A stretch of 64,000 nucleotides of DNA from Streptomyces sp. GQFP (GTDB taxonomy: Bacteria; Actinomycetota; Actinomycetes; Streptomycetales; Streptomycetaceae). Positions 16,637 to 27,107 of the stretch are shown piece after piece. The position numbers and the translations under genes are program-made. How positions within the stretch are numbered: the stretch's first letter is position 1; every line of letters begins with the position of its first letter. The notes beneath the pieces are model-generated. The model was not told the origin of the DNA. It ran no database searches and saw only the letters and a list, made by a program, of their open reading frames with translations. The stretch lies in contig NZ_CP089312.1 in the NCBI RefSeq assembly GCF_021545335.1, positions 3,720,001 to 3,784,000 on the forward strand. The letters run 5' to 3'.

Positions 16637-17842
16637 TCAGTTCCCGTAGTCGTTGGTGGCGATGGTGTGGGCCTTGTTTCCGGTGAGCGCCGACTTGATG
16701 GTGGCGTCCAGGGCGCGGCCCGCGTTGCTCATCGGCGCGATGATGTCCTCGGCGCTCTTGACGAACGGCAGTTTCGACCCGATCAGGTTGACTCCCTGAG
16801 TACCGAGCCATTGCCCCTGCCGGATGTTCTGCAGTCCGCTCTCGGCAGCGAGAGCCAGACGGCTGCCGCCCTCGCCGAGTTTGACGACCGGAGTGGCCTT
16901 CAACGGGCCGAAGAGAATGAACGTCTTGCTGATGTCCGTCACGCCGCGATAACCCGAGCCGAGCTTGGCGGCACGCGCGGTGGCACTGGTCCCCTTGGCC
17001 AGTGCCGCGGTCCCCGTAAGCCCCTTGACCCCCGGCAGGATGCCCAGCGCATCGAACCCGATGTCCGCCCAGCTCACATCCGCACCCGCCGCCTTCGCCA
17101 CCACATGCGTCAGCAGTGCGGCCCCGCTCGTGATCATCGCTGCGGCGGCGAAGATCGCGCCGATCGGTTCGAAGGGAGCAGTGATGATCGCGAGCACCCC
17201 CAAGGCACTGCTGACCATGCTCAGTACATCGCCGATCTCCTTGATCAGGTCCGCGTGCTCCTTGAGCCAGTCCCCCGTAGCCCCCCACGCATCAGCGATT
17301 CCCGTACCCAGCTTGTCCCAGAAGCCGGGCTCGTCAGGAGCGATGTCGGCGGCCTTGTCCAGTTCCTTGCTGATCTGGCCGGCGGCCCGCCGGTAGCGTT
17401 CCTCGAGTTCGTGGACCTTCTGGATGACCCCGTTCACCGCGCTGGAGGTCTTGGCCAGGTCCTCGCTGCCCTTGCCGTCGGCCTTTGCCTCGGCCTCCGA
17501 CTTGGCGTCGAGTTTCTCCTGGGCGGACTTGTCCAGGCGGTCCGTCTCGTCCTGGAAGTCCTGGAGTTCGCCCGCCCAGCGATGCAGCGCGCGTGAGGCC
17601 TTGTCGAAGGACTCGTGGCTCTTGCGGATCAGCGGGGTGACGTCCTCGCCTATGTACTCGGTGAAGGCGAGTGCGGCCTTGCCCTTCCAGGCGCCGCACT
17701 CGATCCGCTCCAACTCCCCGAGAGCCGTGCCCAGTTCGCTCGCCAGCTTGCCGAGCCGCTTGGCGAGTTCCCTGGTGTCCTCGACATTCCCGGGGGTGGG
17801 GTCCCAGCCGATGCTCGGCGGGACGATCCGCTGGCCGGCCAC
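16637..17842 (-). CDS. WXG-type type VII secretion substrate-like protein
   Basis: A 401-residue protein. The first ~180 residues are helical and hold a W-x-G turn (GAWKGKAALAF near residue 53) with a long charged coiled coil (SAQEKLDAKSEAEAKADGKG). A hydrophobic stretch follows near 215-255. The C-terminal ~130 residues show no toxin motif I recognise. The layout matches WXG/LXG effector heads. It starts one base after the small WXG100-like gene stops, as with effector and partner pairs. No secretion ATPase (EccC) is in the window, so export would depend on genes elsewhere. Confidence 0.65.
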   Translation of the reverse strand: MAGQRIVPPSIGWDPTPGNVEDTRELAKRLGKLASELGTALGELERIECGAWKGKAALAFTEYIGEDVTPLIRKSHESFDKASRALHRWAGELQDFQDETDRLDKSAQEKLDAKSEAEAKADGKGSEDLAKTSSAVNGVIQKVHELEERYRRAAGQISKELDKAADIAPDEPGFWDKLGTGIADAWGATGDWLKEHADLIKEIGDVLSMVSSALGVLAIITAPFEPIGAIFAAAAMITSGAALLTHVVAKAAGADVSWADIGFDALGILPGVKGLTGTAALAKGTSATARAAKLGSGYRGVTDISKTFILFGPLKATPVVKLGEGGSRLALAAESGLQNIRQGQWLGTQGVNLIGSKLPFVKSAEDIIAPMSNAGRALDATIKSALTGNKAHTIATNDYGN

Positions 17843-17843
17843 C

Positions 17844-18152
17844 TTACTTGCCCTTCTTCGCGGCCTTGGCGGACTTCAGGGACTCGGCCAGCTCCCGGTC
17901 GAGTCCGTCGAAGGTCTCGGCGATCTTGTTGATCATCTTCACAGCACCCTGGGTGTGCTTGCCGAGCTGTTTGATGCCGTAGCCCCAGTCGTCGGCGAAG
18001 TCCTGGACGTCCTCGACCAGTCCGCTCTCGCCGACACACGAGGCGTCCGCGCTGCGCAGGCTGCGGCGGGTCGTCTCCATGCGGTCACTGATCGAGGAGA
18101 ACGTCTTCTTCAGGTCCGCGAATATGGTGTCGTCGAGGCGCAGGTCACTCAT
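17844..18152 (-). CDS. WXG100-like small protein
   Basis: A 102-residue all-helical protein. DDWGYG near residues 56-61 gives the W-x-G turn between two helices, and the length is that of WXG100/EsxA-type proteins. The end is lysine-rich (KSAKAAKKGK). ATG 18152 follows a GGGGGAA ribosome-binding site; the upstream open frame is unlikely to be coding. First gene of the leftward cluster 18152-14121 and probable binding partner of the next protein. Confidence 0.65.
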   Translation of the reverse strand: MSDLRLDDTIFADLKKTFSSISDRMETTRRSLRSADASCVGESGLVEDVQDFADDWGYGIKQLGKHTQGAVKMINKIAETFDGLDRELAESLKSAKAAKKGK

Positions 18153-18487
18153 GGTGGTTCCCCCGTGAAACAAAAGTGCGATCAAAACACCGAAGTTATC
18201 GGTGGGGTCCGCGTCTTCGCCACACCGAACCCGCTCGGCAGGAACGGGGTTTGTGAATTCTTGGGGATCGAGCCGCACACGGCGGCCTCCCTGCCCCCGC
18301 GCCCTCCCTCGCCAGCGGCACTTCCCCTGACGCAAGCCAGCCAGTGTCGGAACTCTCCCCCATCGACGCCTTTTATGTCGGATTCCCGGTATCCAGCTCC
18401 CGTGGCTGGGTCCAGGAGCCCCACCCAGCGGAAAGTGACGCCCGAAGTCAGCTACCGCCGCGCCCGGCGCCCCCAAGGGAGAGTTTC
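18153..18487. other. 335-base divergent intergenic region
   Basis: No gene is seen. It must hold the leftward promoter of the WXG100-like cluster and the rightward promoter of the exporter gene. A short perfect inverted repeat, CACCGA then TCGGTG around 18189-18206, is the only clear structure; it could be an operator. No convincing -35/-10 pair stands out. Confidence 0.4.
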
Positions 18488-20116
18488 GTGAACGTCAACG
18501 TCACGTCCACGGTGAAAGTGCCGCAGGAGCGGCGAGCGGCCACGCTCGTCATGGCCTGTCTCGGCGTGTTCGTCGCCTATCTGCCGGTGACCACCGTCTC
18601 GGCCAGCCTGCCCGCCATTCAGCGGGCCCTCGGTACCTCGACCTCGCAACTGTCCTGGGTGTCCGACGCGTTCGTGCTGCCCATGGCCGCCCTCATCCTG
18701 ACCGCCGGTGTGTTCGGGGACGTGCACGGCCGGAAGAAGGTGTTCCAGGCCGGGCTGGCCTTCAGTGCTCTGGGCGCTCTGATCGCGCTGTGCGCGCAGT
18801 CCGTCGAGGTTGTGTGGGTCGGACAGGCGTTCGCGGGGCTCGGGGCCGCCGCTCTGCTGCCCACGACGCTCGCGCTGATCAGCCACGCCGTCCCCGACCC
18901 GCGTGAGCGCGGGAAGTTCATCGGGCTGTGGGCGACCGCCCTCATGTCAGCGCTGGCCATCGGTTCCCTCATCGCCGGCTTGATCCTCGAACACTTCGCC
19001 TGGCGCTGGATCTACCTCCTGCCCATCCCGGTCTCGCTGCTCGCGATGGCCTTCGCCGCGAAGCTGCTGACCGACTCCCGCGCCCCGGGCACCCGCCGCC
19101 TGGACTGGCCCGGCCAGGCCACCGCCGCGCTGACGATCACCGCCCTGGTGTACGGGATCATCGAGGGTGGCGTCACCTCCTTCACCGACCCCAAGGTCAT
19201 GGTCGCGCTGTCCACCGCCGCCGTCGGAGCGGTCGCGTTCGTCATCGTGGAGCGCCGGAGCGCCGACCCGATGCTGGACCTGACGCTGTTCCGCAGCCCG
19301 GCCTTCACCGCCACCACCCTCATCGCCATGATCAGCTTCCTCGGTCTGATCGGCTTCTTCTTCGCGCTCAGCCTCTACTTCGGCATCGTCCAGCAGCTCA
19401 GCACCCTCGAAGCGGCCTACCGGCTGGTGATGGTGAGCATGGTCCCGCTGCTGCTCGGCGCCCCGGTCGGACGTCTGATGCACCGTGTCTCCCCCCGGCT
19501 GCTGATCCCGGGCGGCCTGGTGATCAGCGCCGCCGCGCTGCTGTCGCTCACCTCCATCGGTACGGACACCTCGTTCGGCTCGCTCGCCTGGCGGCTGGCC
19601 CTGCTCGGCTTCGGTCTGTCCTTCGTCATCACGCCGATGACCGCCACGGCCGTCAGTTCGGTGCCGTTCCACCAGGCCGGTATGGCCGCGGCCGGCAACA
19701 ACGCCTTCCGGCAGGTCGGCGGCGCCCTCGGTCCCGCCGTCCTCGGCACCCTGCTGACCTCCAGGGCCATCGACGCCCTGCCCGACCATCTCCGTGACGC
19801 GGGTCTGACCGGGGCGACGGTCCGGCATGTCACCGCGGTCGCGGACAGCGGCGGGCTCAGTGCGGTCGGCGGACTCGACCTCGGCGCGGACACACCCCGG
19901 GTCATGGCCGCCCTGTCCGAGGCCTTCGTCGACGGACTCCGGCTCTGTCTGATCGTCTCGGCCGTACTGGCCCTGCTGGCCGCCGCTGTCGGAGCCGCCC
20001 TGCTGCGCCGCCAGCAGCACACGACACCCCGGGTCACCGCCCAGGGCACCCCGGCCCCCGTCCCGCACGCCACCACCGGCGCCGCGACACCCGACGTACC
20101 GGCGGCACGGCCCTGA
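18488..20116 (+). CDS. MFS drug exporter, DHA2-like
   Basis: A 542-residue integral membrane transporter of the major facilitator superfamily, with about 14 predicted membrane segments, the pattern of DHA2 proton/drug antiporters. Motif A-like GDVHGRKKVFQAGL lies after the second helix, and motif C-like GLGAAALLPTTLAL follows. GTG 18488 is chosen for its GGGAGAG site and the conserved start of the first helix. The substrate cannot be told. The Lrp-type gene downstream may be its regulator. Confidence 0.88.
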   Translation: MNVNVTSTVKVPQERRAATLVMACLGVFVAYLPVTTVSASLPAIQRALGTSTSQLSWVSDAFVLPMAALILTAGVFGDVHGRKKVFQAGLAFSALGALIALCAQSVEVVWVGQAFAGLGAAALLPTTLALISHAVPDPRERGKFIGLWATALMSALAIGSLIAGLILEHFAWRWIYLLPIPVSLLAMAFAAKLLTDSRAPGTRRLDWPGQATAALTITALVYGIIEGGVTSFTDPKVMVALSTAAVGAVAFVIVERRSADPMLDLTLFRSPAFTATTLIAMISFLGLIGFFFALSLYFGIVQQLSTLEAAYRLVMVSMVPLLLGAPVGRLMHRVSPRLLIPGGLVISAAALLSLTSIGTDTSFGSLAWRLALLGFGLSFVITPMTATAVSSVPFHQAGMAAAGNNAFRQVGGALGPAVLGTLLTSRAIDALPDHLRDAGLTGATVRHVTAVADSGGLSAVGGLDLGADTPRVMAALSEAFVDGLRLCLIVSAVLALLAAAVGAALLRRQQHTTPRVTAQGTPAPVPHATTGAATPDVPAARP

Positions 20117-20326
20117 GCGGATCGGATGACCCCGGGCCTGCCGGTACCGGCGCCGTCCGTGGGGACGGGTGCGGCGCCGCCTCCCGGGTGGCCCGGGACC
20201 GATCCCCCGGGTCCTGGGCCACACCGCGTCCGAGGGCGGCCTACGCTAAGACGACCCCCTCGATCAACGATGACCCCCTTTCGGCAGGTCACCGCCCCGC
20301 CTCCCACCCACAGCAGGAGAGTCCCG

Positions 20327-21319
20327 GTGGAGCACTCCACCCCCACTGCCCCGGACCACCTCGACGCCCTCGACCTCAAGCTGCTCGACGCGCTCCAGAT
20401 CGACGGACGGGCCCCGTTCAGCCGTATCGCCGAGGTCCTCGGAGTCTCCGACCAGACGGTGGCCCGGCGTTTCCGGCGGCTGCGTACGACGGCGAGCCTG
20501 AGGGTGCTGGGCATGACCGACGCGAGTGTGCTCGGCCGGACCAGCTGGATCGTGCGGCTGCGCTGCACCCCCGACGTGGCCGAACAACTCGCGAACGCCC
20601 TGGCCCGGCGCCCCGACACCTCGTACATCGACCTGGTCTCGGGCGGGACCGAGGTGGTGTGCTCGATGCGGCCCCGCAGCCAGAAGGAGCGGGACGAACT
20701 GCTCTTCGACCGCCTCCAGCGCACACCCCGGGTCGTCTCCGTCAGCGCCCACTGTCTGCTGCACCACTTCTACGGCGGCGCACTGGGCTGGCTGAACAAG
20801 AACCGGGCGCTGGAGCCGGCGCAGGAGGAGGCCCTGCGTCCGCCCCGGACCGAGCCACCGGCCACGCCCGTACTCCTCGACGAGACCGACGAAGCGCTGC
20901 TCGCCCTGCTGCGGCGGGACGGCCGGGCCACGTTCGCCGAACTCCAGGCCGGCACCGGCCAGTCGGAGTCCGTCGTCCGACGGCGGCTGGAGCAACTGCG
21001 CTCCACCGGCGCCCTGTACTTCGACGTCCAGATCGACAACGCGGCTCTCGGCCAGGGCGTCACCGCGCTGCTCTGGCTGACCGTGAAGCCGTCCGCCCTC
21101 GACTCGGTCGGACGGTCGCTCGCGGCACACCCCGAGGTGAGTTTCGCCGCGGCGACCACCGGCCAGTCCAACATCGTCGCGGCCGTCAGCAACCGCAGCA
21201 CAGGCACCCTGTACACGTACCTCACCGAGCGGATCGGCGTCCTCGACGGCGTCCACTCCGTCGAAACGACCCTGGCCCTCCGCCAGATCAAACAGCTCGC
21301 CTACGAACCGAGCCGCTGA
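20327..21319 (+). CDS. Lrp/AsnC-family regulator with two repeated modules
   Basis: A 330-residue protein made of two Lrp/AsnC modules in tandem. The first helix-turn-helix is FSRIAEVLGVSDQTVARRF near residues 27-45; the second is FAELQAGTGQSESVVRRRL near 204-222. Each is followed by a RAM-type ligand-binding segment. Single-module family members are about 150 residues, so this is a fused duplication, a form known in actinobacteria. GTG 20327 has a GGAGAG site. It lies 210 bases after the exporter, same strand, and likely controls it. Confidence 0.88.
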   Translation: MEHSTPTAPDHLDALDLKLLDALQIDGRAPFSRIAEVLGVSDQTVARRFRRLRTTASLRVLGMTDASVLGRTSWIVRLRCTPDVAEQLANALARRPDTSYIDLVSGGTEVVCSMRPRSQKERDELLFDRLQRTPRVVSVSAHCLLHHFYGGALGWLNKNRALEPAQEEALRPPRTEPPATPVLLDETDEALLALLRRDGRATFAELQAGTGQSESVVRRRLEQLRSTGALYFDVQIDNAALGQGVTALLWLTVKPSALDSVGRSLAAHPEVSFAAATTGQSNIVAAVSNRSTGTLYTYLTERIGVLDGVHSVETTLALRQIKQLAYEPSR

Positions 21320-21374
21320 GCCGCCGAGCCAACAGCCGCCAGCCGCCAGCCGCCAGCCGCGAGCCGCGCGAGAG

Positions 21375-22442
21375 TCAGCCTGCGGCCAGCCCCTCCCCCA
21401 CCGCCGCATACGCCGGCTTCGGCCCGAACTCCTCGTCCATCAGCGTCGCCGCCCCCTGCCCGGCGAACACCCCCGGCACCCACGAGTACTTGTCGCTGAA
21501 CCCCCACACCGTGAACGACGTGCACCGCCGGGCGTTCAGACAGGCGTCCAGCAGCCCCCGGAAGTACGTCGCCTGCGCCGCCAGTTTCGCCTCCTCCACG
21601 GGCAGGATCATGCGTACGTCGACCTCCGTGAACGCCGTCTGCATGCCCAGCTTCTCGAAGCGCGCGAGGTTCTCGGTGACCTGGCCCGGGAAGCCGTACT
21701 GGATCGCCAAGTGCCCCTGGATGCCGAAGCCCTGTACCGGCACGCCCTCTGCCCGCAGCCGCTTCGCCAGGTCGTAGTAGGCCGTCGACTTCGCGTTGAC
21801 GCCCTCGACGTTGTAGTCGTTCAGGAACAGCCTGGCCTTCGGGTCGGCCGCGTGGGCCCAGCGGAAGGCGTCCTCGATGTACGACGGACCCAGCTCACGC
21901 AGCCAGATCGAGTCGCGCAGCGAACCGTCCTCCTCGAAGACCTCGTTCACCACGTCCCACTCATAGATCTTGCCCTTGTACCGCTTCACCTCCTTCGTGA
22001 TGTGGGCCTTCAGAATCCCGCGCAGCTCCTCCGCCCCGATCGATCCGTCCGCCACCCCTGTCGTCAGCCAGCCCGGCAACTGGCTGTGCCACACCAGCGT
22101 GTGGCCCCGCACCGCCTGCCCGTGCGCCCGCGCGAAACGCACCAGGTCATCGGCCTTCCCCCAGTCGTACGTCCCCCGACTCGGCTCGACCGATTCCCAC
22201 TTCATCACGTTCTCGGCGGTAACTGAATTGAACTCCCGTGCGACTTTTCGGCGATATGTCGTATCGTCGGCCAGCGCCGCCATGTCCACGGCAGTGCCGA
22301 TGCGTACGCCGGTACCGGCCGCCAAAGCCCTCAGCGGGACGGGGTCCGGGTGCGCCGACGCCGGCTGCGCACCCGCGCCGGTGATCAGAAGCGCCACGCC
22401 CACCAGCGCGACGGCGGAAACGGGCATGCGGAAGCCGTTCAT
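21375..22442 (-). CDS. secreted GH10 endo-beta-1,4-xylanase
   Basis: A 355-residue glycoside hydrolase of family 10 that cleaves the xylan backbone outside the cell. Signal peptide: hydrophobic core VALVGVALLITGAGA with cleavage near ASA-HP. Catalytic residues are visible: acid/base Glu in WDVVNEV and nucleophile Glu in AFTEVDVRM. No carbohydrate-binding module is attached. ATG 22442 is preferred to GTG 22457 because GAAGGGA sits at the right distance. It lies 31 bases after the GH115 gene and is probably co-transcribed with it. Confidence 0.93.
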   Translation of the reverse strand: MNGFRMPVSAVALVGVALLITGAGAQPASAHPDPVPLRALAAGTGVRIGTAVDMAALADDTTYRRKVAREFNSVTAENVMKWESVEPSRGTYDWGKADDLVRFARAHGQAVRGHTLVWHSQLPGWLTTGVADGSIGAEELRGILKAHITKEVKRYKGKIYEWDVVNEVFEEDGSLRDSIWLRELGPSYIEDAFRWAHAADPKARLFLNDYNVEGVNAKSTAYYDLAKRLRAEGVPVQGFGIQGHLAIQYGFPGQVTENLARFEKLGMQTAFTEVDVRMILPVEEAKLAAQATYFRGLLDACLNARRCTSFTVWGFSDKYSWVPGVFAGQGAATLMDEEFGPKPAYAAVGEGLAAG

Positions 22443-22473
22443 GTGCGGTCCCTTCACTCGGTGTATTACCTCT

Positions 22474-25400
22474 TCAGCGGATGCGGCGGCTCTCCAACGG
22501 CCCCAGATACGTCGGCGTCAGCCCACCCGTGTCGATCACCAGCCGCTGCACCACAACCGTCGGATCGACCACCCAGAACTTCAGCCGGTGCACCCCCGCC
22601 GCAGCCACCGCATGCCTGGTCGCCGTCACATTCACGTTGTCGGACGTGTGCCGTGCCCACTGCTTGTTCATCAGGCCGTCGTCCGCGCCCGTGACGGCGT
22701 GGATGTCGACCTGCTGCGGCTCGCCCTCGTCGAACGAGACCGCGTACCGCAGCCCGCCCGTCGGAAGCGTCGGGTTGCGCGGCGACAGATACGCCCACAC
22801 CGTCACCTCACCCGCCGACAGCAAACCGACCTCGTACTCCAGCCGCGCCGAACCCCCTCCCGGCGTCCGGCGCGGAGCCGTCACCGGCCAGGGCGTCATC
22901 CCCGCGCCCGTCCGCCCGATACGGTCCAGCCGCCGCCAACTCCCCACCGCCCGCGAGTGGTTGTCGGCGTCGATCGCCACATAACCCCCCGCCTCCACGA
23001 ACCCCCGCAGCCCCCGCCGTTCCCTCCGCGACGGCTTCTCCACCACGCACCCGACCACCACCGACGCCCCCGCGCCCGACACCGTCAACGAGGCCTCCGT
23101 GCGACCGTCCGGCACCTGCTCCCAGTCCACCGCCACCGCCAGCCGCACCTGCTGTTCGACCCGCCCGCTCGGCCGATCCACCACCAGCCACGGCGCCGAC
23201 GACTCCACCCGGTACGCGAAGGGCGTACGCCCCCGGTTGAACACCTCGACGTACTGGTCGGGCCGCGTCTGGTAGGGACTGAACACCGGCAGCACGGCCT
23301 CCCGATCCGCACCCCCCGGCCACCACTCCCCCGAGTCCTCGGCGCCGTCGACCGACACCCCCAACTCCCCGTCCACCGGCAGCTCGACCCGCCGCACGGC
23401 CGGGAACAGCACGTCCGGGATTGCCACGTTGTCCTTCTCGGGCTGCTGCCAGGGCGCGTTGGGCCCGTACCGTTCCACGTCGCCGTAGTCGATGTGCGGC
23501 TGGGTCTGGAAGCCCTCCCATTTGCCGCCGGCCACCCCGTAGTTGAAGTGATCGGCGAGCGCGAAGTCCCGTTCCAGGCCGGCTTCCGCCTCCGCCGCGC
23601 GGTCGTTGGTCGCCGCGCGCCCCTGAGCCGCGTACAGAAGGTTCTTGAACTCGGCCTCGCGCAGGGCGTACAGGTTGGCGGTCGCCGTCACCTCGTACCC
23701 GACCAGCTCGTACCACGCGTCCTGCGCCGACGGGGGCAGCCTCCGCCCCACCCGCTCCGTCTCCCGCGCCAGCCCCCGCCACTCCTCCGTCGCCCGCTCC
23801 AACTCCCGGTGGGCAAAGCGGAAAGGCGTCTCCTGGTCGTCGTACACGATCGCCGACTCGTCCTTCGTCGGGTCCTTCGCGGGGTCCAGGGTGATACGGC
23901 GGTTGAGCAACTCCGGCTTGCGCCGGGCCTGGAGCTGCCCGTACTCGGCGAGCACCGACGCGATCGCCGCCGCGTGCTCGGCCCCGAAGTTCTGGCGGGC
24001 GTACCGCCGTTCCCACTCCTCCAGGCTGGACAGGTCCCAACGATCCGGATTCCAGGCGTAGTTGAGGAAGAACTCGGTCGGGAGTTCGTTCCCCTTCAGG
24101 TCGCCCACGTTCGTCACCCACAGGCCGTGGTTCCCGTACGCGTGCGCCTGGTGGAGCTGGTCCCAGAGGTTCTGGAGGTTGACCGTGTCCACCCACTTGT
24201 AGTTGCGGCCGACGCCGACGTAGTCGAAGTGGTAGTACAGGCCGTAGCCGCCGCTCGTCGCCGGTTCCGCCGGGTCCGGGTGCTTGCGGATGTTGCCCCA
24301 GTTGTCGTCCGTCAGGACAACCGTGACGTCGCCCGGAACCCTCAACCCCCGGTCCCAGTACCGCTGGACCTCCTTGTACAGGGTCCACACCTGCGGGGTT
24401 TCCGACAGCGGCCTGCCCGTCACCTCAGCGATGATCCCCCTCTGCGTCTCAATGATCTCCCGCATCAGCTCGATGCCGTCGCCGTCCGGCAGGCTGGTGT
24501 CGCCGTTGCCGCGCATGCCCAGCGTGACGACGCCCTCGAAGTCCTCGTCGACCATGCGCTGGATGCCGTCGCGCCAATACGCCCTTACCGCCGCCGCGTT
24601 CCGCCGGTACGACCACTCGCCCGTGCCCCCGTACGGGTCGCGGCCGGGCGTCACGATGTTCCCCGCGCTGTCGCGTACCGCCGGTACCGCGTGCCGGTTC
24701 CACTCCTCGATGCCCCGCATCATCGGCGCCTCGTGGGACGTACCCATGACGATGCCGTACGCCTTCGCCCGAGCATGGTTCTCCGGGTCGTCCTCGGCGA
24801 ACGCCCTGCCCCACACCGCCGGCCAGAGATAGTTCGCCTTCAGGCGCAGCAGCACCTCGAAGACCCGCTCGAAGAAGGCCGCGTTGAAGCCTCCGGGGTG
24901 GCCCGGCGCCTTCCCGGGGCCGAAGAACCTCGGTGCCCAGGTGCCCAGCGCCGGGTTCTCGTCGTTGATGAAGATCCCGCGGTACTTCACGGCCGGGGTG
25001 CCCTGCGTGAACCGGCCCGGCAGGACGTACACCGCGTCCCGGTGGACCGGCGGGACGTCGTCCCACCAGTACCAGGGCGAGACCCCGATGCCGTACGAGA
25101 CGTCGTACGCCCCGAAGATCGTGCCGCGCGGGTCGCTGCCCGCGATGACAAACGCACGCTCAACCCCGGGCATCGGACGCTCCACGACCGTCTGCAGCGA
25201 GGTCTCCCAGCGGCCCGCGATGCCCGTGACGTCCAGCTTGCCGGCGCGGACCAGACCGTCGATCAGCGGGCTGCGGCCTATCGTGCCGACGAGGATCACC
25301 TCTCGGGCGACGGTCGCGCCCGGACGTACACCTGTGACGCGTTCGATGTCGTCCCGCAGGTCGGCGGCCACTCGTACGACTCCGGGGTGGTCGTCCGTGC

Positions 25401-25563
25401 TGACCACGACCGGGGCGCCGACCAGCGCGAACGCCCCGCCGGTGAACGAGATGTACCCGCCGGCGTCGGTGCGGCGGGCCCCTGCCCATGCCACCCCCGA
25501 CAGCACCGGCACCGCGGCAAGACCGGCCCCAAGAACAGCTCTACGACTGACGGCCCCAGACAT
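22474..25563 (-). CDS. secreted GH115 xylan alpha-1,2-glucuronidase
   Basis: A 1029-residue enzyme of glycoside hydrolase family 115, which removes glucuronic or 4-O-methylglucuronic acid side chains from xylan. The N-terminus carries a twin-arginine-type signal (VSRRAVLGAGLAAVPVLSGV), so export by Tat is likely. Family landmarks include KYRGIFINDENPAL, NYLWPAVWGRAF and VVLTDDNWGNIRK; the C-terminal third is the beta-rich GH115 accessory region. ATG 25563 has a strong GGAGGGG site six bases upstream. Together with the GH10 gene it forms a small glucuronoxylan unit. Confidence 0.92.
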   Translation of the reverse strand: MSGAVSRRAVLGAGLAAVPVLSGVAWAGARRTDAGGYISFTGGAFALVGAPVVVSTDDHPGVVRVAADLRDDIERVTGVRPGATVAREVILVGTIGRSPLIDGLVRAGKLDVTGIAGRWETSLQTVVERPMPGVERAFVIAGSDPRGTIFGAYDVSYGIGVSPWYWWDDVPPVHRDAVYVLPGRFTQGTPAVKYRGIFINDENPALGTWAPRFFGPGKAPGHPGGFNAAFFERVFEVLLRLKANYLWPAVWGRAFAEDDPENHARAKAYGIVMGTSHEAPMMRGIEEWNRHAVPAVRDSAGNIVTPGRDPYGGTGEWSYRRNAAAVRAYWRDGIQRMVDEDFEGVVTLGMRGNGDTSLPDGDGIELMREIIETQRGIIAEVTGRPLSETPQVWTLYKEVQRYWDRGLRVPGDVTVVLTDDNWGNIRKHPDPAEPATSGGYGLYYHFDYVGVGRNYKWVDTVNLQNLWDQLHQAHAYGNHGLWVTNVGDLKGNELPTEFFLNYAWNPDRWDLSSLEEWERRYARQNFGAEHAAAIASVLAEYGQLQARRKPELLNRRITLDPAKDPTKDESAIVYDDQETPFRFAHRELERATEEWRGLARETERVGRRLPPSAQDAWYELVGYEVTATANLYALREAEFKNLLYAAQGRAATNDRAAEAEAGLERDFALADHFNYGVAGGKWEGFQTQPHIDYGDVERYGPNAPWQQPEKDNVAIPDVLFPAVRRVELPVDGELGVSVDGAEDSGEWWPGGADREAVLPVFSPYQTRPDQYVEVFNRGRTPFAYRVESSAPWLVVDRPSGRVEQQVRLAVAVDWEQVPDGRTEASLTVSGAGASVVVGCVVEKPSRRERRGLRGFVEAGGYVAIDADNHSRAVGSWRRLDRIGRTGAGMTPWPVTAPRRTPGGGSARLEYEVGLLSAGEVTVWAYLSPRNPTLPTGGLRYAVSFDEGEPQQVDIHAVTGADDGLMNKQWARHTSDNVNVTATRHAVAAAGVHRLKFWVVDPTVVVQRLVIDTGGLTPTYLGPLESRRIR

Positions 25564-25646
25564 GGCACACCCCTCCACGCGAATTTGGTCAGCGGCATGA
25601 CAAATAGTGGGGCGAGTGCGCGGAGTGAACAACGGGTCGTACGCGC

Positions 25647-25674
25647 CGAATAGTTTCGTAACAGTGACCAGCAA
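25647..25674 (-). promoter_or_regulatory. putative GH115-GH10 promoter with overlapping palindrome
   Basis: On the minus strand: -35 TTGCTG (25674-25669), 16-base spacer, -10 TATTCG (25652-25647). A short palindrome of the form CGAA-N4-TTCG covers 25647-25658, directly over the -10. Palindromes built from CGAA and TTCG half-sites are known near Streptomyces xylanase genes, where LacI-type repressors act; assignment here is tentative. Confidence 0.4.
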
Positions 25675-25688
25675 ACCGGGCACAGCAA

Positions 25689-25722
25689 AGGGGCCCGTAC
25701 GACCGAAGTCGTACGGGCCCCT
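25689..25722 (-). terminator. terminator after tuf
   Basis: A perfect 15-bp inverted repeat (25689-25703 with 25708-25722) closes a four-base loop that reads UUCG in the minus-strand RNA and is followed by UUUG. This is a strong intrinsic terminator for the str operon, 48 bases after the tuf stop. Confidence 0.9.
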
Positions 25723-25770
25723 CTGAAGAACTGCCCGAAGTACCGGGTCAGGCTGTCAAGCCAACAAGAC

Positions 25771-26964
<1,194 letters not shown>

Positions 26965-27036
26965 TGGGGTCCTCCTGCGGAGTGGTTCTGGTACGCCTTA
27001 CTCATCGGCGCCAGGTGATCTTTGCTGGGATGCCGC

Positions 27037-27072
27037 CCGCCGGGCTCTGCCCTCCCGGGTGAGCCCCGGCGG
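27037..27072 (-). promoter_or_regulatory. hairpin in the fusA-tuf spacer
   Basis: The 143-base spacer between fusA and tuf contains an 11-bp GC-rich inverted repeat (27037-27047 with 27061-27072, one bulged base). It lacks a U-run, so an attenuator or processing site is more likely than a full terminator. A separate tuf promoter may lie near 27080-27110, but its boxes are weak. Confidence 0.5.
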
Positions 27073-27107
27073 TCGGTGTCAAGCCTAAAGCGTGTAAACG
27101 GTGTGTG

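Noticed and set aside
21330..21366. Repeated CAGCCGC units before the GH10 stop as a regulatory repeat
   Set aside because: Short, imperfect and in a convergent spacer; more likely simple slippage sequence.
21970..25653. A ~1200-residue plus-strand open frame opposite the GH115 gene
   Set aside because: Arg/Pro-rich shadow of a convincing GH115 enzyme.
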